Shown here in pieces: positions 1 to 11,683 of a stretch of 64,000 bases of DNA. Each line of letters starts with the position of its first letter. Position 1 is the first letter of the stretch. The stretch spans positions 120,086,126 through 120,150,125 of the forward strand of contig CP136069.1 of NCBI GenBank assembly GCA_032622095.1, read 5' to 3'. This DNA is from Siphonodentalium dalli (taxonomy: Eukaryota; Mollusca; Scaphopoda; Gadilida; Siphonodentaliidae). A program made the position numbers and the translations under genes. The notes beneath the pieces are model-generated. The model was not told where the DNA came from. It did no database searches and saw only the letters and a list, made by a program, of their open reading frames with translations.

Positions 1-570
1 TACTCATCCTCTTCTATTCAGGACTCATTATCGCCACATTATTACTGATAATACGTATCCTCTTCTATTCAGGACTCACTATCGCCACATCATAACTGAT
101 AATACGCATCCTCTTCTATTCAGGACTCATTATCGCCACATTATTACTGATAATACGTATCCTCTTCTATTCAGGACTCACTATCGCCACATCATAACTG
201 ATAATACGTATCCTCTTCTATTCAGGACTCATTATTGCCACATCATTACTGATAATACGCATCCTCTTCTATTCAGGACTCACTATCGCCACATCATTAC
301 TGATAATACGCATCCTCTTCTATTCAGGACTCATTATCGCCAAATCATTACTGATAATACGCATCCTCTTCTATTCAGGACTCATTATCGCCACATCATT
401 ACCGATAATACGCATCCTCTTCTATTCAGGAATCATTATCGCCACATCATTACTGATAATACGCATCCTCTTCTATTCAGGACTCATTATCGCCCCATCA
501 TTACTGATAATACGCATCCTCTTCTATTCAGGACTCATTATCGCCACATCATTACTGATAATACGCATCC

Positions 571-2361
571 TCTTCTATCCAGGTATCACTATCGCCACAT
601 CATTATTGATAATACGCATCCTCTTCTATTCAGGACTCATTATCGCCACATCATTACTGATAATACGCATCCTCTTCTATTCGGGACTCACTATCGCCAC
701 ATCATTACTGATAATACGCATCCTCTTCTATTCAGGACTCATTATCGTCACATCATTACTGATAATACGCATCCTCTTCTATTCAGGACTCATTATCGCC
801 ACATCATTACTGATAATACGCATCCTCTTCTATTCAGGACTCATTATCGTCACATCATTACTGATAATACGCACCCTCTTCTATTCAGGACTCATTATCG
901 CCACACCATTACTGATAATATGCATCCTCTTCTATTCAGGACTCATTATCGCCACACTATTACTGATAATACGCATCCTCTTCTATTCAGGACTTATTAT
1001 GATTATCGCCACATCATTACTGATAATACGCATCCTCTTCTATTCAGGACTCATTATCGCCACATCATTACTGATAATACGCATCCTCTTCTATTCAGGA
1101 CTCATTATCGCCACACCATTACTGATAATACGCATCCTCTTCTATTCAGGACTCATTATCGCCATACCATTACTGATAATACGCATCCTCTTCTATTCAG
1201 GACTCATTATCGCCACATCATTACCGATAATACGCATCCTCTTCTATTCAGGACTCATTATCGACACATCATTACTGATAATACGCATCCTCTTCTATTC
1301 AGGACTCATTATCGCCACATCATTACTGATAATACGCATCCTCTTCTATTCAGGACTCATTATCGCCAAATCATTACTGATAATACGCATCCTCTTCTAT
1401 TCAGGAATCATTATCGCCACATCATTACTGATAATACGCATCCTCTTCTATTCAGGACTCATTATCGCCACATCATTACTGATAATACGCATCCTCTTCT
1501 ATTCAGGACTCATTATCGCCAAATCATTACTGATAATACGCATCCTCTTCTATTCAGGACTCATTATCGCCACATCATTACTGATAATACGCATCCCCTT
1601 CTATTCAGGAATCATTATCGCCACATCATTACTGATAATACGCATCCTCTTCTATTCAGGACTCATTATCGCCACATCATTACTGATAATACGCATCCTC
1701 TTCTATTCAGGAATCATTATCGCCACATCATTACTGATAATACGCATCCTCTTCTATTCAGGACTCATTATCGCCACATCATTACTGATAATACGCATCC
1801 TCTTCTATTCAGGACTCAGTATCGCCAAATCATTACTGATAATACGCATCCTCTTCTATTCAGGACTCATTATCGCCACATCATTACTGATAATACGCAT
1901 CCTCTTCTATTCAGGAATCATTATCGCCACATCATTACTGATAATACGCATCCTCTTCTATTCAGGAATCATTATCGCCACATCATTACTGATAATACGC
2001 ATCCTCTTCTATTCAGGACTCGTTATCGCCACATCATTACTGATAATACGCATCCTCTTCTATTCAGGACTCATTATCGCCACATCATTACTGATAATAC
2101 GCATCCTCTTCTATTCAGGACTCATTATCGCCAAATCATTACTGATAATACGCATCCTCTTCTATTCAGGACTCATTATCGCCACATCATTACTGATAAT
2201 ACGCATCCTCTTCTATTCAGGAATCATTATCGCCACATCATTACTGATAATACGCATCCTCTTCTATTCAGGACTCATTATCGCCCCATCATTACTGATA
2301 ATACGCATCCTCTTCTATTCAGGACTCATTATCGCCACATCATTACTGATAATACGCATCC
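571..2361 (+). repeat. Higher-order repeat copy 1 (1791 bp, 35 units)
   Basis: Bounded by the rare unit reading TCTTCTATCCAGGTATCACT (571) and its next occurrence (2362). It contains one unit with a 6-bp GATTAT insertion near 1001. 35 x 51 + 6 = 1791, which matches the spacing exactly. It lacks the 7-unit block found in copies 2 and 3. Confidence 0.93.
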
Positions 2362-4493
2362 TCTTCTATCCAGGTATCACTATCGCCACATCATTATTGA
2401 TAATACGCATCCTCTTCTATTCAGGACTCATTATCGCCACATCATTACTGATAATACGCATCCTCTTCTATTCGGGACTCACTATCGCCACATCATTACT
2501 GATAATACGCATCCTCTTCTATTCAGGACTCATTATCGTCACATCATTACTGATAATACGCATCCTCTTCTATTCAGGACTCATTATCGCCACATCATTA
2601 CTGATAATACGCATCCTCTTCTATTCAGGACTCATTATCGTCACATCATTACTGATAATACGCACCCTCTTCTATTCAGGACTCATTATCGCCACACCAT
2701 TACTGATAATATGCATCCTCTTCTATTCAGGACTCATTATCGCCACACTATTACTGATAATACGCATCCTCTTCTATTCAGGACTTATTATGATTATCGC
2801 CACATCATTACTGATAATACGCATCCTCTTCTATTCAGGACTCATTATCGCCACATCATTACTGATAATACGCATCCTCTTCTATTCAGGACTCATTATC
2901 GCCACACCATTACTGATAATACGCATCCTCTTCTATTCAGGACTCATTATCGCCATACCATTACTGATAATACGCATCCTCTTCTATTCAGGACTCATTA
3001 TCGCCACATCATTACTGATAATACGCATCCTCTTCTATTCAGGACTCATTATCGACACATCATTACTGATAATACGCATCCTCTTCTATTCAGGACTCAT
3101 TATCGCCACATCATTACTGATAATACGCATCCTCTTCTATTCAGGACTCATTATCGCCAAATCATTACTGATAATACGCATCCTCTTCTATTCAGGACTC
3201 ATTATCGCCACATCATTACTGATAATACGCATCCTCTTCTATTCAGGACTCATTATCGCCACATCATTACTGATAATACGCACCCTCTTCTATTCAGGAC
3301 TCATTATCGCCAAATCATTACTGATAATACGCATCCTCTTCTATTCAGGACTCATTATCGCCACATCATTACTGATAATACGCATCCTCTTCTATTCAGG
3401 AATCATTATCGCCACATCATTACTGATAATACGCATCCTCTTCTATTCAGGACTCATTATCGCTTCATCATTACTGATAATACGCATCCTCTTCTATTCA
3501 GGTATCATTATCGCCACATCATTACTGATAATACGCATCCTCTTCTATTCAGGAATCATTATCGCCACATCATTACTGATAATACGCATCCTCTTCTATT
3601 CAGGACTCATTATCGCCACATCATTACTGATAATACGCATCCTCTTCTATTCAGGAATCATTATCGCCAAATCATTACTGATAATACGCATCCTCTTCTA
3701 TTCAGGACTCAGTATCGCCACATCATTACTGATAATACGCATCCTCTTCTATTCAGGAATCATTATCGCCACATCATTACTGATAATACGCATCCTCTTC
3801 TATTCAGGACTCATTATCGCCACATCATTACTGATAATACGCATCCTCTTCTATTCAGGAATCATTATCGCCACATCATTACTGATAATACGCATCCTTT
3901 TATCGCCACATCATTACTGATAATACGCATCCTCTTCTATTCAGGACTCATTATCGCCAAATCATTACTGATAATACGCATCCTCTTCTATTCAGGACTC
4001 ATTATCGCCACATCATTACTGATAATACGCATCCTCTTCTATTCAGGAATCATTATCGCCACATCATTACTGATAATACGCATCCTCTTCTATTCAGGAA
4101 TCATTATCACCACATCATTACTGATAATACGCATCCTCTTCTATTCAGGACTCATTATCGCCACATCATTACTGATAATACGCATCCTCTTCTATTCAGG
4201 CCTCATTATCGCCACATCATTACTGATAATACGCATCCTCTTCTATTCAGGACTCATTATCGCCAAATAATTACTGATAATACGCATCCTCTTCTATTCA
4301 GGACTCATTATCGCCACATCATTATTGATAATACGCATCCTCTTCTATTCAGGAATCATTATCGCCACATCATTACTGATAATACGCATCCTCTTCTATT
4401 CAGGACTCATTATCGCCCCATCATTACTGATAATACGCATCCTCTTCTATTCAGGACTCATTATCGCCACATCATTACTGATAATACGCATCC
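2362..4493 (+). repeat. Higher-order repeat copy 2 (2132 bp, 42 units)
   Basis: Same marker units as copy 1, including the 6-bp insertion near 2792. In addition it has a truncated 35-bp unit at about 3891-3907, where CGCATCCTTTTATCGCC replaces the normal 33 bases. 42 x 51 + 6 - 16 = 2132 exactly. Relative to copy 1 it gains 341 bp (seven units, one truncated). Confidence 0.93.
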
Positions 4494-6625
4494 TCTTCTA
4501 TCCAGGTATCACTATCGCCACATCATTATTGATAATACGCATCCTCTTCTATTCAGGACTCATTATCGCCACATCATTACTGATAATACGCATCCTCTTC
4601 TATTCGGGACTCACTATCGCCACATCATTACTGATAATACGCATCCTCTTCTATTCAGGACTCATTATCGTCACATCATTACTGATAATACGCATCCTCT
4701 TCTATTCAGGACTCATTATCGCCACATCATTACTGATAATACGCATCCTCTTCTATTCAGGACTCATTATCGTCACATCATTACTGATAATACGCATCCT
4801 CTTCTATTCAGGACTCATTATCGCCACACCATTACTGATAATATGCATCCTCTTCTATTCAGGACTCATTATCGCCACACTATTACTGATAATACGCATC
4901 CTCTTCTATTCAGGACTTATTATGATTATCGCCACATCATTACTGATAATACGCATCCTCTTCTATTCAGGACTCATTATCGCCACATCATTACTGATAA
5001 TACGCATCCTCTTCTATTCAGGACTCATTATCGCCACACCATTACTGATAATACGCATCCTCTTCTATTCAGGACTCATTATCGCCATACCATTACTGAT
5101 AATACACATCCTCTTCTATTCAGGACTCATTATCGCCACATCATTACTGATAATACGCATCCTCTTCTATTCAGGACTCATTATCGACACATCATTACTG
5201 ATAATACGCATCCTCTTCTATTCAGGACTCATTATCGCCACATCATTACTGATAATACGCATCCTCTTCTATTCAGGACTCATTATCGCCAAATCATTAC
5301 TGATAATACGCATCCTCTTCTATTCAGGACTCATTATCGCCACATCATTACTGATAATACGCATCCTCTTCTATTCAGGACTCATTATCGCCACATCATT
5401 ACTGATAATACGCACCCTCTTCTATTCAGGACTCATTATCGCCAAATCATTACTGATAATACGCATCCTCTTCTATTCAGGACTCATTATCGCCACATCA
5501 TTACTGATAATACGCATCCTCTTCTATTCAGGAATCATTATCGCCACATCATTACTGATAATACGCATCCTCTTCTATTCAGGACTCATTATCGCCACAT
5601 CATTACTGATAATACGCATCCTCTTCTATTCAGGAATCATTATCGCCACATCATTACTGATAATACGCATCTTCTTCTATTCAGGAATCATTATCGCCAC
5701 ATCATTACTGATAATACGCATCCTCTTCTATTCAGGACTCATTATCGCCACATCATTACTGATAATACGCATCCTCTTCTATTCAGGAATCATTATCGCC
5801 AAATCATTACTGATAATACGCATCCTCTTCTATTCAGGACTCATTATCGCCACATCATTACTGATAATACGCATCCTCTTCTATTCAGGAATCATTATCG
5901 CCACATCATTACTGATAATACGCATCCTCTTCTATTCAGGACTCATTATCGCCACATCATTACTGATAATACGCATCCTCTTCTATTCAGGAATCATTAT
6001 CGCCACATCATTACTGATAATACGCATCCTTTTATCGCCACATCATTACTGATAATACGCATCCTCTTCTATTCAGGACTCATTATCGCCAAATCATTAC
6101 TGATAATACGCATCCTCTTCTATTCAGGACTCATTATCGCCACATCATTACTGATAATACGCATCCTCTTCTATTCAGGAATCATTATCGCCACATCATT
6201 ACTGATAATACGCATCCTCTTCTATTCAGGAATCATTATCGCCACATCATTACTGATAATACGCATCCTCTTCTATTCAGGACTCATTATCGCCACATCA
6301 TTACTGATAATACGCATCCTCTTCTATTCAGGACTCATTATCGCCACATCATTACTGATAATACGCATCCTCTTCTATTCAGGACTCATTATCGCCAAAT
6401 AATTACTGATAATACGCATCCTCTTCTATTCAGGACTCATTATCGCCACATCATTACTGATAATACGCATCCTCTTCTATTCAGGAATCATTATCGCCAA
6501 ATCATTACTGATAATACGCATCCTCTTCTATTCAGGACTCATTATCGCCCCATCATTACTGATAATACGCATCCTCTTCTATTCAGGACTCATTATCGCC
6601 ACATCATTACTGATAATACGCATCC
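4494..6625 (+). repeat. Higher-order repeat copy 3 (2132 bp, 42 units)
   Basis: Every marker lies exactly 2132 bp from its counterpart in copy 2: TATCCAGGTATC (4494), the 6-bp insertion (near 4924) and the truncated unit (6023). A few private substitutions occur, for example ATACACATCC near 5103 and CATCTTCTTC near 5668. The near identity points to recent amplification of whole 2.1-kb blocks. Confidence 0.93.
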
Positions 6626-7300
6626 TCTTCTATCCAGGTATCACTATCGCCACATCATTATTGATAATACGCATCCTCTTCTATTCAGGACTCATTATCG
6701 CCACATCATTACTGATAATACGCATCCTCTTCTATTCGGGACTCACTATCGCCACATCATTACTGATAATACGCATCCTCTTCTATTCAGGACTCATTAT
6801 CGTCACATCATTACTGATAATACGCATCCTCTTCTATTCAGGACTCATTATCGCCACATCATTACTGATAATACGCATCCTCTTCTATTCAGGACTCATT
6901 ATCGTCACATCATTACTGATAATACGCATCCTCTTCTATTCAGGACTCATTATCGCCACACCATTACTGATAATATGCATCCTCTTCTATTCAGGACTCA
7001 TTATCGCCACACTATTACTGATAATACGCATCCTCTTCTATTCAGGACTTATTATGATTATCGCCACATCATTACTGATAATACGCATCCTCTTCTATTC
7101 AGGACTCATTATCGCCACATCATTACTGATAATACGCATCCTCTTCTATTCAGGACTCATTATCGCCACACCATTACTGATAATACGCATCCTCTTCTAT
7201 TCAGGACTCATTATCGCCATACCATTACTGATAATACGCATCCTCTTCTATTCAGGACTCATTATCGCCACATCATTACTGATAATACGCATCCTCTTCT
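6626..7300 (+). repeat. Partial higher-order repeat copy 4
   Basis: Starts with the same TATCCAGGTATC marker, 2132 bp after copy 3, and carries the 6-bp insertion near 7056. The match to the consensus order ends near 7300, where units with TTCTGGACTCAATATCG and other new variants begin. This is the border between homogenised and non-homogenised satellite. Confidence 0.88.
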
Positions 7301-9104
7301 ATTCTGGACTCAATATCGCCATACCATTACCGATAATACGCATCCTCTTCTATTCAGGACTCATTGTCGCCACATTATTACTGATAATACGCACACTCTT
7401 CTATTCAGGACTCACTATCGCCACATCATTACTGATAATACGCATCCTCTTCTATTCAGGACTCATTATCGCCACATCATTACTGATAATCGACTCATAT
7501 CCTGTTTCAGGACTCATTGTCGCCACATCATTACTGATAATACGCATCCTCTTCTATTCAGGACTCACTTTCGCCACACCATTACTGATAATACGACTCA
7601 TTCTTGTTTCAGGACTCATATCGCCACACCATTACTGATAATACGCATCCTCTCCTGTTTCTGGAGTCATTATCGCCACACCATTACTGATAATACGACT
7701 CATATCCTGTTTCTGGACTCATTATCGCCACATCATTACTGATAATATTCCTCCTCTCCTATTCATGACTCATTATCGCCACACCATTACTGATAATACG
7801 CCTCCTCTCATGTTTCTGGACTCATTATCCCGAACACCGTTACTGATAATACGCCTCCTCTTCTATTCGGGACTCATTATCGCACATCATTACTGATAAT
7901 ATGCCTCCTCTCCTGTTTCAGGACTCATTATCGCCACACCATTACTGATAATACGCCTCCTCTCCTGTTTCTGGACTCATTATCGCCACACCGTTGCTGA
8001 TAATGTGCATCCTCTTCTATTCGGGACTCATTATCGCCACATCATTACTGATAATACGCCCCCTCTCCTATTCAAGACTCATTATCGCCACACCATTACT
8101 GATAATATGCCTCCTCACCTGTTTCTGGACTCATTGTCGCCACACCATTACTGATAATACGCCTCCTCTCCTGTTTCAGGACTCATTATCGCCACACCAT
8201 TACTGATAATACGCCTCCTCTCCTGTTTCAGGACTCATTATCGCCACACCATTACTAATAATACGCCTCCTCTCCTATTTCTGGACTCAATGTCGCCACA
8301 CCATTGCTGATAATACGCCTCCTCTCCTGTATCTGGACTCATTGTCGCCACACCATTACTGATAATATGCATCCTCACCTGTTTCTGGACTCATTGTCGC
8401 CACAGCATTACTGATAATACTCATCCTCTCCTGTTTCAGGACTCATTATCGCCACACCATTACTGATAATACGCCGCTCTCCCGTTTCTGGACTCATTGT
8501 CGCCACACCATTACTGATAATACGCCCCCTCTTCTATTCAGGTCTCATTATCGCCACTTAACATTACTGATAATACGCATCCTCTCCTGTTTCTGGGCTC
8601 ATTATCGCCACACCATTACTGATAATACGCCTCCTCTCCTGTTCCTGGACTCGTTGCCGCCACACCATTACTGATAATACGCATCCTCTTCTATTCAGGA
8701 CTCACTATCGCCACACCATTACATATAATACGACTCATATCCTGTTTCAGGACTAATATCGCCACCCATTACTGATAATACGCATCCTCTCCTGTTTCTG
8801 GACTCAGTGTCGCCACATCATTACTGATAATACGCCTCCTCTCCTGTTTCAGGACTCATTATCGCCACACAATGATAATACGATTCATATCCTGTTTCAG
8901 GACTGATTATCGCCACATCATTACTGATAATACGCCTCCTCTCATGTGTCAGGACTCATTATCGCCACACCATTACTGATAATACACATCCTCTTCTGTT
9001 TCATGACTCATTATCGCCGCACCATGATAATACGACTCATATTCTGTTTCAGGACTCATTGTCGCCACACCATCACTGAAAATGCGCCCCCTCTTCTATT
9101 TCAG
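7301..9104 (+). repeat. Decayed right edge of the 51-bp satellite
   Basis: About 35 further units, increasingly divergent and with frequent indels. Edge-specific variants include CTCCTCTCCTGTTTCTGG and ATTGTCGCCACACCATT. Some units are shortened, for example near 8864-8880 and 9015-9030. Open frames collapse to under 90 codons. The last recognisable unit (about 9064-9120) overlaps the first bases of the fucosyltransferase exon. A clean core with a diverged flank is the expected result of unequal exchange acting mainly inside the array. Confidence 0.95.
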
Positions 9105-9106
9105 GA
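9088..9106 (+). promoter_or_regulatory. Predicted 3' splice acceptor of the fucosyltransferase exon
   Basis: A pyrimidine-rich tract CCCCTCTTCTATTTCAG ends in AG at 9103-9104. The frame of the downstream gene is open back to a TGA at 9077-9079 but has no ATG between that stop and the GT11 core (first in-frame ATG at 9416, inside the conserved core). A coding exon must therefore join from upstream. Splicing here leaves the two bases GA completing a split codon, followed at once by the membrane anchor LIIVTVCFIFLYF. No upstream exon is visible in the window. Confidence 0.7.
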
Positions 9107-10186
9107 CTCATTATCGTCACAGTCTGCTTCATCTTTTTGTATTTCACCATCACGACACTCTCGACAAATAATTATCAAAGACGACTTCCGTGGAGTACTG
9201 TTATAAGTCAAGTTGTTATCAGCAATGATTCAGCATCGAACACTAACACCTCTACTTTGCGACCACTAACATCCAACGTTGCGCCTGCAACTACAAGCAA
9301 GACCAATAATCTCACACAACAGACATCTACTGAACAAAAGCAGCCCAGTACGACACCGAAGACTGCGCAGAAGTATTACACATGCACAACAGAAAAGGGG
9401 GGAATTGGAAACCGGATGTTCGGTTACGCCGCTGTCTACGGAATGAGTCAGCTTAAGAATATGTCCTGTATAGTGGACTCAAAAGGTTTGCTAAACAAAG
9501 TGTTCAAAAACTTATCGGCGGAGAAACAAGACGGCAGGGGCGCTTGTGGGAAGTTCAAGGTCGTTGGTGAACAGCAAGCATGCTCATATAGTTCGAATAT
9601 TGCTAATATCAATGGAAAAGAAAGCGTCCGGTTAGAACAGTATTTGCAATCTTGGAAGTATTTTCGACACGCAGAAAAGGATATAAGAAAACAGTTTGTG
9701 TTTACCGACAATATTCAGGCGGAGGCCAGGAAACAGTTCTCTGCATTAGTGGGAAAATATAATCCCTCTGAAACGACATTCGTAGCAGTACATGTTCGCC
9801 GAGGTAATATGGTTAACCACCCGTTTGGATATCTAGTTGCGCCCAAGGAGTATTTCGATATGGCAACGAACTTTCTGAAAAAGTTCTTTAAAAACATGGT
9901 GTTCGTAGTATCTAGTAATGATAAGAATTGGGTGAAGAAGAACATAATGAAGGAAAATATGTATCTCATAGAAAATAATAATCCCGCGGAAGTGGATATG
10001 GCCATAATGACTTTGTGTAATCATACTGTAACCAGCGTAGGTAGTTTCGGCTGGTGGACTGGGTTTCTGTCCGGTGGAATGGTGACGTATTATCGATATC
10101 CATCCAAAGCCGGGTCGAGTCTACGAAAGTCGTTTAGTTCAGATATGTTGGACTACTTCTATCCCGGATGGATAGGATTCGAGTGA
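9105..10186 (+). CDS. Galactoside alpha-1,2-fucosyltransferase (GT11), terminal exon, 5' partial
   Basis: By family, this enzyme transfers fucose from GDP-fucose to the 2-position of a terminal beta-galactoside and is a type II Golgi membrane protein. From 9107 the exon encodes about 359 residues. It starts with a hydrophobic anchor, LIIVTVCFIFLYFTITTL, then a basic patch (QRR). Next comes a Ser/Thr-rich stem of about 60 residues with sequons NDS and NLT. The catalytic domain starts at about residue 92. It has GGIGNRMFGYA (9398), equivalent to the usual GG-GNQMFQYA. HVRRGNM (9791) is the GDP-fucose-binding HxRRxD motif with Asn in place of Asp. Further on are SSNDKNWVKKN and DMAIMTLCNHT (9995) with GSFGWWTGFLSGG. 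It ends YPGWIGFE, as GT11 proteins do. A TTG-initiated reading from 9137 would cut the anchor in half, so I place the exon start at the acceptor. The initiator Met and cytoplasmic tail must lie in an upstream exon. The HxRRxD Asp-to-Asn change should be checked for activity. Confidence 0.92.
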
Positions 10187-10610
10187 TGTGCTAATTTACT
10201 CGAGGTTTCATTTCACCCTTTCTTGCCTAAATTGATCCTCCCATTTAGTTACAAAACAATACATTGGAATAGTCTAATATCCATCTGGAGGGAGAAATAT
10301 ATTAAGGCCAATATAAAAAAATTGCTAGATTTACATCCAACTTTTTCAGAAAAATGGGGTGGGATGCCGAATTTTATTTTTTATTATACTATTCCTAACA
10401 TAAACGTTCATTGATAGTTCTATAGATATTGAAGCTGTATCCTATCTTAGATAACACAAGGTGGTTTAGATTGCCCAATTTGATCAAAATAGACTGATTA
10501 ATGGGGTCAGTTAAATGTAATTTGACAGTTAAAGCATGAGAAAAAAGTTTACATAAAAGATATCCAAAATAAAAATGAAAAAAAAGGAGGGGACTAAAAA
10601 TAGGGTCGGA
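10187..10610 (+). other. Probable 3' UTR with polyadenylation signal
   Basis: AT-rich sequence after the fucosyltransferase stop, with no coding signal I trust. The first AATAAA downstream is at 10568-10573, about 380 bases after the stop and followed by an A-rich stretch, so it could end the transcript. Confidence 0.45.
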
Positions 10611-10626
10611 GGGGGGGGGGGGGGGG
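10611..10626 (+). repeat. Poly-G run (16 G)
   Basis: An uninterrupted run of 16 G, preceded by GGAGGGG and GGGTCGG. Similar runs recur at 23225, 29106, 29516, 33435, 37802, 60531 and 60835 and appear to belong to dispersed repeats. Confidence 0.9.
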
Positions 10627-11342
10627 TGTAATTCAAGCTATTTGTTTATATTGGCCTAAAGCATACGACAGAGACACGAATTGGTACACAGATTAGGGAA
10701 GGACTCACACTCATTGGTGGGGAATGTTCAGATAATAAGTTCCAACAATCAACTTATTATATATTTTTCTAGTAAACAATTCGTCAATGAGTATTTAGTA
10801 ATGAAAGGGTTAAATGCCTTGATAGTTTCTATATTTACTACATGACGAATGTTCAGTGTAGAGATGATAAATATAAGTTGTATTGTGTGGATCTGATTGC
10901 CTGTCAACTATCCATGTATACAAGTAATCACACTTTAACATAATAACAGCATAATAATCTTTGCCAGTGAATCGTTTGGCATTATCTTCATGTGTTTTTT
11001 CAGAGTTATCTATCATGGAAAAGTTATCCTTCAATTCAATTCAATTTATTTTTGTAAATCGATATGTAGATATTACAGACAAAATATATATGACATCAAA
11101 ATATTCAATTATAATAACATATAATAACAATAAATTTCACACGAGGAATACATGGGTGATCAGATATTTGGAAAGTGATGTTGATATTTAAAAAATAAGG
11201 TGCGGTTCATGGAATATCAGTGTTATAGCCTCAAGTGGACTTAGATAGCCGCCTGTGGCTTTCCGAACACATTTTTCAATTTAACATATTTTATCAACGA
11301 TGAGATAGGCAGCAAGAAAAAAATATATCGACAATTAAACAA
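10627..11342. other. No gene recognised
   Basis: AT-rich, unremarkable sequence. Short open frames on both strands overlap one another and show no family motif. Confidence 0.6.
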
Positions 11343-11343
11343 A

Positions 11344-11428
11344 TTGCGCACAAACGGTTATCATATTTTGAATGCGCACAGACGGTTATCATTTTTTGAT
11401 TGCGCACAGACGGTTATCATGTTTTGAA
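11344..11428 (+). repeat. 28-bp tandem repeat, three units
   Basis: GCGCACARACGGTTATCAT recurs at 11346, 11374 and 11402, exactly 28 bp apart, separated by TTTTGA-type spacers. A diverged single copy (GCACAGACGGTT) is seen near 26398. Confidence 0.85.
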
Positions 11429-11564
11429 TGTTTTGAACGGCCCACTAATGCTGGTTAACGCCCAACAGAAAATTGACATTCGACACTAAACGACTGTATA
11501 AATCATCAAACTTACAATTAAGTATAAGATAACGGCTGAAAACTACATTATTTCAGCGAATGGA

Positions 11565-11640
11565 TTTTTTTTTTTAAACATATTTTATTTGTAGTATAAT
11601 ACAAAATAGATTGGGGCACAAGTTACAAAACTTAATGAGC
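11565..11640 (-). mobile_element. Minus-strand 3' end of a retroelement (A tail)
   Basis: Read on the minus strand, the segment runs GTAACTTGTGCCCCAATC, then an AATAAA-type signal, then an 11-base A tail (T run at 11565-11575). The same TTTTGTAACTTG(T/C)GCCCC word recurs on the plus strand at about 37577-37605, which supports a dispersed element. The family is not identified. Confidence 0.5.
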
Positions 11641-11683
11641 CCCTCTCCGGTATACATTAAGTTTTGTAACTTGTGCCCCAATC
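11609..11683. repeat. Perfect 29-bp inverted repeat
   Basis: Arms 11609-11637 and 11655-11683 are perfect reverse complements (core GGGGCACAAGTTACAAAACT) with a 17-bp spacer. The right arm abuts the truncated 5' end of the Penelope-like EN domain, so two inversely oriented retroelement ends seem to meet here. Confidence 0.95.

Larger units (their letters stand above)
1..7300 (+). repeat. 51-bp satellite array, homogenised core
   Basis: About 143 tandem units of 51 bp. Each unit contains, in order, TACTGATAATACGCATCC, TCTTCTATTCAGG and ACTCATTATCGCCACATCAT. Most units differ by 0-3 bases; common variants are GGAATCATT for GGACTCATT, GCCAAATC for GCCACATC, and CGTCACATC. The first ~230 bases use a two-unit (102-bp) alternation with ACGTATCC and ACTCACTATC variants. 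Because 51 is divisible by 3, two plus-strand frames stay open for over 1,100 codons, one reading LLIIRILFYSGLIIATS and the other HPLLFRTHYRHIITDNT. The third plus frame hits TGA in each unit. I treat these open frames as artefacts. The array is cut by the window's left edge, so its true length is unknown. Confidence 0.98.

Noticed and set aside
606-7742. Open frames of up to 1,116 codons that look like giant hydrophobic or His-rich proteins
   Set aside because: They are direct translations of the 51-bp satellite in two frames. Unit variation is not codon-biased and frames end wherever a unit has an indel.
1-9104. CRISPR-like array
   Set aside because: Units are contiguous with no unique spacers, and the gene context is eukaryotic.
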